64,000 bases of DNA from NCBI RefSeq assembly GCF_902150065.1, contig NC_043986.1, positions 12,423,890 to 12,487,889 of the forward strand, read 5' to 3'. Positions 18,111-42,581 of the stretch are shown here, in pieces. The notes beneath the pieces were generated by a model. It was given only the letters and a program-made list of their open reading frames with translations, made no database searches and had not been told where the DNA came from. Both the position numbers and the translations under genes were made by a program. How positions within the stretch are numbered: position 1 is the first letter of the stretch; each line of letters opens with the position of its first letter. This DNA comes from Myripristis murdjan. Its lineage: Eukaryota > Chordata > Actinopteri > Holocentriformes > Holocentridae.

Positions 18111-19198
18111 CCCTACTATGCTGTCTCAATCATTTAGTTGACAGACTGATAAATAAGTTTCTGCAGGCACACAAATAAAACCAAATAAAAAATACACAAA
18201 TAAAAAAAAGCTTTTAATTAAATAAAACTACATAATTAGTCCTTTTAACAACATTTTTAATTGTACCAAAAACAAAACATAAAACACAACATACAAGTAT
18301 ATTAAGCGAATTTATCAAAACACTATTACGAACAGTGATCACCCCGAGTGCATATTACTCCGCAACAAATTGCGTAATACGTCTTCCGTCTTCCTCTAAA
18401 AACAATAGTCCACGAAATGTCTAAACACCACATTTATCGAAGACCTATACCAACTTATAACAATAAAAATGTGCCATAAACACAAATTACTCAAACATGT
18501 ACGCATTATAAAATGTTTAACCGAGTAACAAGCCACTTTTCAACAAATAAAATAAATAAGATCCGGTTGGACGAACAGGAAGCAAGGATATGCTCATGGC
18601 GCCCGACTAGAATGGAGCAACAATTATCGCTTACAAATCTCCGTTCTTCTTAGCGGGTCTACAGCGAGGGATACGAGTCGACTCGCAAATATACGGTAAG
18701 ATAAAATAGAGCGACGTTTCTTGCGCCGGGGTCGGAAAATATTTTCATTTTCTTCAGGGACAGCAGTTGGGCGATCTGTGGTGGCTGAGGCCCTCGAGGT
18801 CCCCAGTAGAGCTCTCAGAATGCCTGAGTGTAAAAAACGGTCGAGTGGAAGATGGCGACGCGGAGCAGGCAGGACCAAGGGCAGCTAGGCCCGTTTAAAG
18901 AGGCTAGCGGCCGCGGCGTCGGGGGGCACGCAGCTCCGGATCGGGATTAACTTTGAGCTGAATTAAATTTGACACCTGCCTTCAGTCGATTTAACGTTAT
19001 GTACCACCATTTAAAGCCCCTGTCCGACGCGGAAAGTGTGTCTTTGTTTTGCAGCCTCATGACACACGATGAGTCCGCAGCCACGGCTAACGCTAGCTAG
19101 CATTAGCTGAGCTCAAGGTGTAGTTAAATAATTATTATCACTGTGAAAATAAAAAAAAAAAAAAAATCATACACTCAACAGGAGCTGGATGTCACACC
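18111..19198 (+). promoter_or_regulatory. znf335: Candidate znf335 promoter and non-coding first exon
   Basis: The left half (to about 18540) is AT-rich with nothing recognised. The stretch 18580-19060 is markedly richer in GC and CpG than its surroundings and contains AAGATGGCG at 18849-18857, a YY1-type motif common just downstream of TATA-less housekeeping start sites. It then has a GC-rich run including GCGGCCGCGGCG. The znf335 start codon lies in an exon preceded by an apparent acceptor (TATAG at 20648-20652), so a non-coding first exon in this GC-rich block is inferred. Its donor site was not fixed. Confidence 0.5.
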
Positions 19199-19761
19199 GT
19201 TAATACCACGCATTATTAATTTTATCTCTGAGGTTAAATTGACCTCAGTAACGCCTCTGAATACATGATTAACATAGGTTACGTTTGTTGTCTTCACATT
19301 TCATGACATTTTTTCCAAATGGGCAAACACGAAATCAGCATGATTACTTTTTTCAACGTTTTGTACACATTGGTGTTTCTCTGAGGCCAGTTTGACCCCC
19401 AGTCCCCTGTTTTTAAAGCTGTATAAAACATTTAAGATGTGTCAACATTATGCACACATTTGTTTTAGGTGTTTTGGATGACATTGAGGAGCTTAACATG
19501 CCATTTATAATCCTCACAGACCTTTCTAAAACCATACTTTTAGTTGTGAGAGAACCACTGGTAGTAAATGTGACATTTGGGAGAGAAAAAGATGATTCCC
19601 ACATGAACTTTAATGCACATGTTTTATTTAAGTAGTCAACAAGACATATGAAGTACCTGACACATAAACCTTGGTAGCATTTTTTGTTATAAACTTTTTC
19701 TTGAGGTTTCAACTGACCCTAGTGGGTAAAAAATCTAGTAAATTTGAAGGTAACAGGAGGG
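19199..19761. mobile_element. Decayed non-autonomous piggyBac-type element
   Basis: This is a diverged relative of the element at 3842-5350. It shares the left-end order, including TACATGATTAACAT, a TTTCATGACATTTT block, GGGCAAACACGAAAT and TTTTGTACACATTGGTG, and it ends with GTAACAGGAGGG. The palindrome survives as GAGGTTAAATTGACCTC at 19230-19246. It is about 560 bp with no transposase frame. The ends and TTAA sites have decayed, so it is older than the first copy. Confidence 0.7.
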
Positions 19762-20654
19762 TTTAGCCTAGCTGTCCTTGTGTGGCCCAGACTTCCCTCA
19801 GTCGCATTAATTTACCCCAGTTTTTCTAAATATACACTGATTGCTTCCTCAAATTGTGGCTTGTTTTGACTAAGCACTTGTGATCATGCCAGAGTCATAT
19901 GGCATAGTCTAAGCCGTGTCATAAAGGAGAAAAACGCTCAGTTACCCACTTGCACAATTTCTATTCCAATTACATAATGCAGTCCATTCATTTGAGGGGA
20001 ATTAACGGTACTTTGTTAGAAACCAAATCACCAGCCTCCTCTTGGATGTGATGTTGCATCAACATCACGAGGTTCTGCATAAGACAGGTGTTGGCAGATG
20101 GACAGCATACAGTGTTTACTTACCACAGATGACCTTTAAGTTTTCAGTTAAGAATTACAGAGTTTACTGTCTTCCTGGGCAAACCTCTAAGAATATTATT
20201 AGATTCCCATCATCTCAAATTCTATACAGCCATGCCGAAATCACAGTTCAGTAAGCGAGACAAATGTATTAGTTGTTTCTGTCCATAGTGTCTGAAGGTC
20301 TTTACAGTGTTTTAAATTTGATTAGTTTTAAGGCCTAAAGTCTTTCAGTACTGTTAATTACATTATTGAAGTCTTTAGGTAGAGGTTTTAAAATGCGGTT
20401 TCTTGGTGTGCTATTTTCCAGCCTAGATTCACTGGGTCATACCTGTTAAAGCTTGAAAACACTCTGTCCATCCATGGTAAACTTTAATAGATGCTTACAA
20501 GTAGAGCAAGAGTAGTCCGAGGGCATACAAGTCATGAAATACAGTGGTGCTCCCCGTTTAACACAAGTGGATAACTTGCTTTTAGGATAACTGTCACTTC
20601 AAATTTGAGGTTGACAAAGTGTGTAACGTGTGTTGCTTATTCTGTGTTATAGTT

Positions 20655-31163
<10,509 letters not shown>

Positions 31164-32040
31164 ATGGCTCATTGAAACTGTTTACTTTGGGCCGCCGGAG
31201 TTCAGTCAGACCCTACAAGCCACTATGAACAACCTCAACTTATGCATTCAGCTACCTGGGCTGTGAACTAGAGGATCATCTCCTGCACGGTTTCTTCTGT
31301 TCGGGGGTGGTTGCACTGTTTGAAGAGATCAACAGCTTTTTGTAAATTTAGAATATTGCACCCATTGCTTCTAATTTAATCATAGGGGCTGTGCATTGAA
31401 GAAATAAGTTAAACATTGGTCATTTCTGTAATTATTGAAATTGATTGATCATGTGCCTCAACTGCTTTGATTTGCAAGACAATGTTATCAAACAAGATGA
31501 AATGGCTTATATCGTTTTAGAAAATGTACCAAGCTTGGATTTTTTGGGACTTTTAGTTGTTGGACTTTTAGTTTTCAAATGGAGTGAAATGTGAAGGGAG
31601 TGTTTATTTTTGACCTGTAAAAAGATATGTTTATTGTCAGAATGCCACAATATTGTGTTTAACTGAATATAAATTGAGTAATTTGTACATAACTTTTGCA
31701 GCTGTCTTCTGTTCCATGATGGATATTTGATTTGGTGAATGAGAAGTGTTTAATAAGCTAAAAGCTGGCACCAAATAAATCGCTTACTTTGTCTATATTT
31801 GTCCATGTGTATTTGATTGATTGACATGGTATATTTTGTCAACATTTTTTGTGATAAAACTGTTTGTCAGAGAAACTGACAAACAGTGCGTGTATCGTTT
31901 AACTTGGAGCGAAAATGAAATCATATATAAAAATCTGTTGCAACAATCTTCAAAGGGCTGTCAGCTGTATGAGTAACATGTCTCTGTGCAGCCTTCCAGC
32001 TGATAAGCTGACAACTTCCCTTTTTTTCTTAGCTAGGAGG
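31164..32040 (+). other. znf335: znf335 3' UTR and intergenic gap
   Basis: Non-coding sequence after the znf335 stop, with AATAAA at 31774-31779 as the likely polyadenylation signal. A perfect 12-bp hairpin (31859-31870 with 31876-31887, loop of five) lies about 80 bases after it. Nothing else was recognised before the next promoter. Confidence 0.6.
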
Positions 32041-32114
32041 GGCTATATACCTTTTGAAAAGTGTGCCAAACTGAAATGACAAAAAGTGCTGAGCCTCAGT
32101 GACTCAGTGTTTGA
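32041..32114 (+). promoter_or_regulatory. TATA promoter of the V-domain receptor gene
   Basis: GGCTATATACC at 32041-32051 gives a TATA box about 65 bases before the ATG at 32115, so the start site would be near 32075 with a short leader. Confidence 0.55.
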
Positions 32115-33680
32115 ATGAAGATGAAGGCTGCCTTTGTCTTGCTTCTTCTATTAGGTATGGTGGAAATATTTTGATGCAAATTTTGCTTTTTTTAATGTTT
32201 AGCAGTGCCTGTAGAAATGATAAGAAATGTTTGTTTTGCAGATGTCCCTTATTTGAAAGGACAGCAGAAGATTGAGGAGTTTGAACACATTTTGCTGAAA
32301 TTTCAGTTCCCTTCATACTACAATAGCTATGACAAGTCCTGCTGTAAACTCACTCCAGGCGAATGTCACAAAGTGTTGGACAGTAAGGGCTTTACCTGCG
32401 ACTCCCTGAAAGGTAGAGTTTCAAACACCGAAAAAGACGGCTGGATTGAATTCAAAATATTGAATGCACAGTTGGGAGATGCAGGCTATTACAGATGTAT
32501 GGTGCTGGGAACCCCAAGCCACATCTATAGTGACTACCTTGTCCAAGTATCAGGTAAGCAATCTTGCAATAACTATTTATGTCATGTTATAATTGTATAT
32601 CATGCAGTTGTCTCAATGCACAATGGTTCTATGCAAAACCATGTATCACTCCAATTTCTATAGCTGAACTGTTTATCTGCACAACCTATTTCAGCTTAGA
32701 GTTTTTCCCTCTGGTTGTAAAGGAGCACTTCCAATGTAACTCTAAAGAGAAGATCAACTTGAATTGCATGAAACTTGCAAGGTATTCCTGCACTTTTCAG
32801 AGTCGTCAGTTCACCACAGCCTGTCACTGCCTCCACTGACAACAACAGTCAAACCCCAAAACATCTCCAGCACTCCAACACAAGACCCTACAGGGCCAAA
32901 TCTGGCTGAGGACCGCAGCCCCAGTCCCGATCAGAGGTATACACTCTACACTTTGTTGCTTTCCTGTTGTTCACTGGACAAGTAGTGCTTTCCAATCAAG
33001 AGGAAATGCAATGTTTAACCTAAATGCCCTGTGTTATCTCTGTAGCAGAGTTCCCTGGAGCTTTGTTCTAGCACTGGCTGCAATCGTTTGCTTTTCAATT
33101 ACAATTATCACCAGTTTGGTGATTAGCGTTGCCTGTTGCAGAGTCAAGACAAAAAGTAAGCATATTTAAGTTTCCTTAAAGTTTATGATAGAATAGATTT
33201 GTACAGGAATTTAATGATTTTACTGTTCACCTATGTTTAGAAGTTTATTTCAGCCTGGCTTATATGCACTATTCTTTTATGATTGGTCAAAAATAGCCAA
33301 TGTAATATTGTTGCCTTTGTCCACAGACCAGTGTGAAGAAACTCTATGTGACTCATCGAAACAAAAGGCCTCAGTAAGTGCTAAACTAGGACTTATATCC
33401 TCTGTGACTCAGTGTCATTTGTTTTTAAAGGAGACTGAGCGTGAGACTTATGTTTTTGCTTCACACTTCCTCTACAAGAACGTGACTTGATGCAGTTTGT
33501 CTCCCCCAGGAAATGAGTGGCATAGTCTACACGACAGTGGACTTCAGGCCTCACCAGAAGCCCACAGAGCTGTACGCTAATGTGCGGATGAACAGCCCTG
33601 CACCAAGAGCCCGTGACTCTACCTGGAGCAGAGAGGATGCTGGGACAGTGGAGTACTCCACATTGGCAATCAACCAATGA
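32115..33680 (+). CDS. Single V-domain ITIM-bearing receptor, CD300/TREM/pIgR-like
   Basis: Probable inhibitory type I membrane receptor of leukocytes. Exons: 32115-32154, 32242-32553, 32801-32936, 33046-33155, 33327-33373, 33510-33680; 816 nt, 271 residues, all phases fit. Parts: short hydrophobic leader (MKMKAAFVLLLLL), one V-type Ig domain with F-strand motif DAGYYRC, a Thr/Pro/Ser stem, a transmembrane segment starting SFVLALAAIVCFS, and a cytoplasmic tail with ITIMs IVYTTV and VEYSTL plus a third tyrosine in ELYANV. The DxGxYxC motif and the small exon-coded stem and tail fit the CD300/TREM/pIgR group, but I do not recognise a named orthologue. The position of the B-strand cysteine reads LLKFQFP, so the usual partner of the F-strand Cys is absent; other cysteines (SCCKL, GEC, FTC) are present. 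AATAAA lies at 33710-33715. Confidence 0.8.
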
Positions 33681-34528
33681 ATTCAAGTTACATTTTTTGG
33701 ATGTTTCTGAATAAAATATAATGTATGTCCCATTGCAATTCACCAATACAATATTAATGGCAAATTTTTAAATACTGTCACATCTGTTTCAAGTTTCATG
33801 TGTTAAAGTGATTAAAGGTGATTCTGATTGTGTTTAAACCAACATTGTTCTGATACTGTATGTGATTTTCTGAGATTAAAATAAGATATGTTTTGTGTTC
33901 TGTGTGCACTGTGGTTCACCCTCAGTTTCAAACTTGTCCACCTTTCAACAAACTGGTCCTATTCACAGATTGAGATAGTGGCGGAGTGGTGAGATCTGGT
34001 CATCAGGTTATCTTGCAGTATATCCATATGTGTCTTTATCAGCTTCTTCTAGATTGCAACCTCAGAGGGAACCTGGCCCTCCGCTATTCTGAGCACCGCT
34101 CGATATTCTATTCTTGGGCTGTTCTTCTTTTACACGGAAAGGGTGGCCATCCTTTGTGTATTCTCTGCAAAGGGTAGTGTTTCTCCAAAGAGAGAAGGAA
34201 TGAACAGTCTGGGGATTCATTCTTATTCCTGTGACATTTCAGTGCAACAGGACAAAACGGAGGTACCTAAAAATATTCCTGTGGTTTTTGCTCTATGAAT
34301 ATAATCCATCTGAATTAGCTGTCGTTACCACAGTCAGACTCACATACACAGGAAAGCACAGTTTGTTTGTTTTTTTTAGTTGCTTTAATCTCTTTATTGC
34401 AATGACATCTACAGCATGTTCACTTCTACAATTCACATTTTCACCAATACTTCTCAGCCCTTCTTTAATCATAAAGCCCCTATAGGAAATTACTGATTTA
34501 TAGCTTATCCATTAGGTGCCTTGTTTGA
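33681..34528. other. Gap between convergent genes
   Basis: This holds the 3' ends of the receptor gene (+) and the pepsin gene (-). CTTTATTGC at about 34391-34399 supplies AATAAA on the minus strand for the pepsin transcript. No other coding sequence is evident. Confidence 0.5.
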
Positions 34529-37248
<2,720 letters not shown>

Positions 37249-37320
37249 GGTTGCCACTTTCCTGTTGGACTCAGAGAGTGAAGTTGCAGTAGTAGATCCC
37301 ACCCTTTATATACAGCGTAT
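37249..37320 (-). promoter_or_regulatory. pga: TATA promoter of pga
   Basis: On the minus strand TATATAAAG lies at 37312-37304, about 56-64 bases before the ATG at 37248. This predicts a start near 37275 and a leader of under 30 bases. Confidence 0.7.
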
Positions 37321-40300
37321 CAAGGTTGTGTCCGCAAAATGCCCTTCCACATAACACAGAATCATGATAACAGAAGATAAGAAATATGTGATTCAGTGAT
37401 AAATAGTCTCTTATCCATAAATAAATATCCCACTAAACAATGATAATGAAAGTGTTAGCTATTAATGGTAAAATTCTACTGTAGGCATAATTTGAAGCTG
37501 AAAGCATTTTATAGAGTGACATTTTTCTTTTTTATTTAGAGTACCAGTCATGTCATGTTTTAATAATAAAAATAAAGAAAAACCACTGAATGAGAAGGTG
37601 TGTCCAAACTTTTGACTGGTACTGCATGTTAAGTAAACACTTAGAGAACTGACACAATTCTACTTCAGTAAGTAAGTAAATATTTTTTTTTCCTGGAACA
37701 CCCTTTGGAAACTGAAGAAGAAAGAACAGAAATGTAAAAGAAACTTAATAGGAATTACAGCATGACAGACCATGAAAATCACAAAAAGCAATAAACGAAA
37801 TATCAGCAAGACATACAATAAAATAAGTGCAAGTGAAAGTCCAAAAATTCTTAAAGTCACTATGGATCGTGATTGATAGTCAGTGCTGTGGAGCCGATGA
37901 AGGAGTGTGTGAGCTCTGCCAGGGGTCTTCATAAGAAGGGCTTGTAATCATTTACAACAGTTGCAATATGCCCCTGATGGCTGCAGCATGTGGACAGGAA
38001 ATTACAAAAATAAAGACGAGAGAAGATAAAAGTACTAATAATGTCCAAACTGCACTTTAGAAGTGTTTCTTTCACAAAACACGACTGCGTCCGTTTCTCA
38101 TTTAATTATGAAATTAGAAGGCACATCCATATTTTTAGAAGTTGACTTGATGTTGTAGATCAGCGGAGTGAGGCACTTTTTGATAAGGACATGTTATGTT
38201 GTTGTTGTTGTTGTTGTTTAGGGCCTACATGATGAGAACCTCCGTTTTCCCAGAAAGCTGGAAGAAATAACGAACAACCAGGTAGTAAGATTCAGTAGAA
38301 AACTTGTGAATTTAATGGGTTAAATATGAAGTTGTGTGTTGTTTGTATAACAATGAGAATATATAACCAAAACTACGGGAAATGTGCCCGAGAGGAGGCA
38401 TATACAGAAAAGACAAAGAAAACAAAAATGGGCTGAGAATTGATCCCTGATGAACCCCACATATCCATGGAGCACAGGGGATTGTGTCGAGGATCAGGTC
38501 TCCTACATCTCTGATCTCTGATGGAGACAGAAACATTTACTCAAGATGTCACAATTTGTTTTTGTCAAAAGTGCTACTAACAGTAAGATGTCAATTTTGT
38601 TCTTGTGAGCAAGCATATCATTTAAAACTCTGAGGAGGGCTATGTCTTCTAATGGAAACTGGATTAGCAAAACGCCTCCAGATGCATTGCAATGCATTTA
38701 TTCTAAGGCTTGTTCTTTTTGCCTCCTGCAACATTCAATGTGAAACCCTCCTGCAAAGTTAGTAAACCACTGTATTGCCAATGTCAATTTTGTTTTCTAC
38801 AGGTTTAGGACTATTTGAAAACGGTTTAGCAAAACAAATCCTGTGGATTTTGGGCGGCAAAGGCCTGATCTTTATTATCTGACTCTAACATTAAGTCAAT
38901 CATTTATTTGAAGTATGTTCAAGATAAGTTTTGAGTAGATTCAGTATGCTTTTAATATGTTGACATTCAGATCAGGAGATTTGATGTTCATAGCTTCTGT
39001 TTAATGTTGATATCCGTATTTTCCACCAGGGAAGGTGGACCCAGACTACTTGACAGGGTTATTTGATAATAACAGAACATAAACAAATGAGAAGATATCA
39101 TAAGAAAAGATTTTAGATACATGAGACAATTTCTAAATTATCATTGAAATGTTAAAAGTCTGTAACTCCATTCAACAAGTATTAAAATACTGTGATCTGA
39201 CTTTGCTCTGAAATTGACTTCTATGAGCAAGTTGCACATTACATTTGAAAATAAATGATTAAGAAATTTGCTTCACACTATATATGTAGCGCTGAATTTA
39301 TTTAAGAACACACACAGTAGCCTATATCAGTGTAAATATACAGAATTGTAATAAGTTGTAATAGTCCTTTAAATATTTCTCATTTAGAGGAAATTTTCTT
39401 TTCTTTTCTTTCCTTTTCTTTTCTTTTCTTTAGCCTACTGTTCTTTTCCTTTATCTTTTCTTTTCTGTAATTCTCCACAGAGACTCAAACACAGGTATTA
39501 CAGGTCTTCAATCTCTTACTCAGGGATATTTCACAGAGGTTTGTGTGGAAAAATAATATGAACAAGCACTAGAAAATATGATTTTTCAAAGTTTTCTGTC
39601 AAATGTCTCAAATAGTCCAGTTTGATGATATCACAGGATTAATTACATGTTTGACAACTCATCAAACTCTAGACGCTGAAAAAAGTCTGTTTCTATGGAA
39701 TTCCCCATTAAAGTATCAGCAGTAATCAGATGTTTGAGGTGTCATTTGCCTTTTATATACATTCAGTTGTATAGCAAAGTCACATGTTTACTTGTGAAGT
39801 GAAGTTAGTGACTCTGATTATGACCTTCAAGATCGTGATTGCAACCACTCGACACTTCACCCCACAACATACACCGTGTGACATTAAGTTTATTCAAACA
39901 GCACAGAAATAAAAGCCTTACACAGTACATATCCAACTGCAGTCTTATTACTATGCTTTTATTTGCAAATATTTATACATTGTCATTGATAAATAGACAT
40001 ATAATGAGCATAAAAATAAAATAGCTATTTTTTTTAATGATTCACAAACAGCTTGCCAGGGCCACTTTTCTATCAAGTAAAAAGTTAATAATCTGGTGTT
40101 TACTGTGGCACTGTTTAGCAGGAACATAGTCCTAGCCTTTCTTTTTGTGCCTTGAGGTGCATTAATAGAATCCAACAAACAATGTAGATAGTGCATAGTC
40201 CACACGAATGAAGATTATTGTCAGGAAAGATGGGATATGCATTTGTGCTCTGTCATTGGTTATTGTTCAAGTCTTCACTTTGAGATGCTGACTCTGCTGT

Positions 40301-40330
40301 ATTCTTCTTCATTTGTAGTTTGGGCATCCT
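37321..40330. other. Intergenic, with LINE fragment and simple repeats
   Basis: No host exon was seen. The interval contains a (TTG) run near 38200-38218, a LINE fragment near 38312-38560, and a TTTTC/TTTTCC run near 39397-39475. The rightmost part should hold the prok1 3' UTR; TTTATT at 39958-39963 and 39889-39894 are candidate minus-strand AATAAA signals. Confidence 0.5.
38312..38560 (-). mobile_element. LINE reverse transcriptase fragment
   Basis: On the minus strand CGVHQGSILSPFLFSL matches the highly conserved GVPQGSxLGPLLF block of non-LTR reverse transcriptases, followed by LYMPPLG-like and FSLLYKQHTT segments where the YADDTQ block would be. It is short and decayed; L2/CR1 group is likely. 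Confidence 0.7.
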
Positions 40331-40767
40331 TTAAAAGTCCATATTTTTGAAGTCGTCAGTACATCTATATTTGCTCTCGGCATACCTGGTGCACACCAAG
40401 TGAGGCAGACAAGGGCAGGTGTGATGTTGCCTTTTTCCAGCATAGGGCACCTGCGAGTCGAAACAGAACGGGGACAATCTGAGATGCCGAGGACGTTAGT
40501 TGACATTTTTAATCCTTCACCAGCTCCCTAGCAAGTGGAGCTGCAGTTGTCAGAAAGCAAATCTTTAAAGATCAGGATTCAGACACGGATTTTAGCAGAG
40601 CTGTCGCCATCTGCAGACGGTCAGAGTGATGTATGGCTGTGATTGCTTGATTCACAGTCGGGTAGATCGATAGCTTCTGCAGTTATCAGCAGCTTTGCTA
40701 AAGCCTCTGCCAACCTGTCAGTACTTGATATCATCTTAGTTTCTACTAATACAGACCACAAGTGTGG

Positions 40768-40813
<46 letters not shown>

Positions 40814-41001
40814 GTGTGGTGTGGATGGAAACACGGGAAGATTAGTGACAACATTTTGCTCCTCACTTTGTGGCTGAAGGGGTGGCATTCGTCTCCTTCC
40901 ACACCTCTGGGGATGCACATCCTCAGACCCCTCAGCCACAGACTGACAGCACAGCACAGTCCAAAACCACACTGCATATCTCTTTCACAGGCCTGGAAGA
41001 C

Positions 41002-41032
<31 letters not shown>

Positions 41033-41826
41033 AAAGAACGGTAGATGCAGAGCGAGGGGGAGAGAGATAGACAGACAAATTAAGAGAGAGAGATTTCTTT
41101 TGATCCTGTATCACTTCTATTTCATTTTTATTTATGCTAATCGTACAATCCACTTATGTTCTTACAAAGAAAGCCATTTAATCCATTGCCTGTCATCTCC
41201 CTAATGCATTTAGAAATGAATTTCAATCAGTGGGCTGAAATAATTTCCTCTTGTTTGTCCAGTGTATTTGAAGGATGCGGCCATCAGCCATTTGTAATTA
41301 CATCACAAAAATGAGCAGGCAGAGAGAGTCGAGTTTTGTCTATATGATACACTGTTTGCAAAGTCAGGGGATGCCAATCATTTAAATGTGAAGAGAGAAA
41401 TACACAAGATGCTCTCTATACTTAGTAGTTATGACTTGAATATTACATAATCAAACCCTGCCTATACAGTTTTATCCACCCATCATTTGTTACGTTCCAA
41501 CAATTAATAATCACAAATAGTAATTAAACATAAATTGCATATAATTCATGTTTAATAACTATTACTATTGGGGTTTTTTTTGTAAAAAAAAAAAAAAATT
41601 ATATAGTGGTATGAAATAAGTTGTTCCCCTTTTTCCAGCTCTGAAACTTTGACTTTCAAATAAATAAAATGTTATGGACAACAAACAAACAAGCAATAAA
41701 TAAATAAAATTGCCAAATACAGCGCTGGTTTTAGGGAAACCTCTCGCTCACCCCTGTGATGACGGCTCCTCTGGACCCGCTGAGAGCCACCAGGAGGATG
41801 GACAGCAGCACCGCCCTGGAGCTCAT
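40331..41826 (-). CDS. prok1: Prokineticin 1
   Basis: Small secreted cysteine-rich ligand of the G-protein-coupled prokineticin receptors, acting on gut smooth muscle and endocrine endothelium in mammals. Three exons: 41826-41752, 40992-40867, 40450-40331; 321 nt, 106 residues. The signal peptide ([20 protein letters not shown]) is followed by the invariant mature start AVITGACERD, which family members need for receptor activation. Then come [19 protein letters not shown] and CHPFSHK, and exon 3 encodes [15 protein letters not shown] and RYRC-like [12 protein letters not shown]. All ten family cysteines are visible. Human PROK1 is 105 residues. PROK1 is favoured over PROK2 by the length, the lack of the extra basic insert, and the neighbour lamtor5. 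Exon 1 is in a GC-rich block (41740-42110) that probably includes the promoter. Confidence 0.93.
40775..40809 (+). repeat. (GA)n microsatellite in prok1 intron 2
   Basis: An uninterrupted run of GA dinucleotides, about 35 bp, close to the donor side of prok1 intron 2 on the minus strand. Confidence 0.9.
41001..41036 (+). repeat. (GAAA)n microsatellite at prok1 exon 2 acceptor
   Basis: A tetranucleotide run that reads (TTTC)n on the prok1 strand. It ends about ten bases before the acceptor of exon 2, so it serves as the polypyrimidine tract. Confidence 0.9.
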
Positions 41827-42550
41827 GGCAGCAACAGGAGATCAGGACTCTCTCCTCAACGCTGTGTTCAACTACCGCTGCTTACACTTTTCTCCTGAAC
41901 CTCGCAGTGGATCCCCGGCTCTCCACTCAGTCATGTAGGTTCCCAGGACTCCTCAGAGGGGGGAACCACCTACGCTCCCTCCCTTTATCCTCCGCCGACC
42001 CCCTCCTCCCTCCTCCCTCCCCAGGTCCAACATCTCCCCACGCCCTCTCCCTGTCTCCTCGGGATCTTCGTCATCTTCACTCAGATGAAGGCTGACGGAG
42101 GCTCTCTGTAGTTTCCTATAATTACACATCTTTGCCTATTAAGTGGGACATTAACACAAACAATATAGACTGCTATTACCCCACAGACTGTAATTCATCT
42201 GCACTAACGTGAATATGATGCCACTTTGAGAGGAAAGGGGTTGATGTAGCCAGCACAACACAAGCTGAGCACAGGTGCTCGGGAACAATTGAAATCATGA
42301 GCTATTTGTGTGTCTGGGGCAGCCAGGACATGACATATCAACATCCAAACAATCTAAGTGGTTTATGGGAATTACCATCAGTTGTCTGACGGAAAGTACA
42401 GGTTTACAGGTTGGAAAGTGATATTCCTCATCCAATTATGAGGCATGTATTGTATAACCATGTAAATGCTGTCATGAGCTTTGGCTGCCCAGAGCTGAGA
42501 CATATTAAGCTTACATGTCACCCAACTAAGCACTTGATACGATGAGGTCT

Positions 42551-42581
<31 letters not shown>

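Noticed and set aside
18624-18878. 84-codon minus-strand frame in the GC-rich block before znf335
   Set aside because: Arg/Pro-rich composition follows from GC content, with no domain or splice context. The block is better read as promoter and first exon.
32664-32781. Possible extra exon of the V-domain receptor (FFPLVVKEHFQCNSKEK)
   Set aside because: It has acceptor and donor-like ends, but its exit phase does not match the next exon and the following intron would be only 19 bases. Leaving it out gives a total divisible by three.
40621-40977. 118-codon minus-strand frame containing prok1 exon 2
   Set aside because: Only its first part is prok1 exon 2. After FSHK the frame runs through the donor into intron 2 and a GA microsatellite, producing a meaningless Ser-Leu run.
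40775-41036. Clustered repeats considered as a CRISPR-like or satellite array
   Set aside because: They are plain GA and GAAA microsatellites without spacers of fixed length, as expected in a vertebrate genome.
41756-41938. 60-codon plus-strand frame [15 protein letters not shown]
   Set aside because: It is the complement of prok1 exon 1 and promoter; the minus strand encodes the prok1 signal peptide and AVITG.
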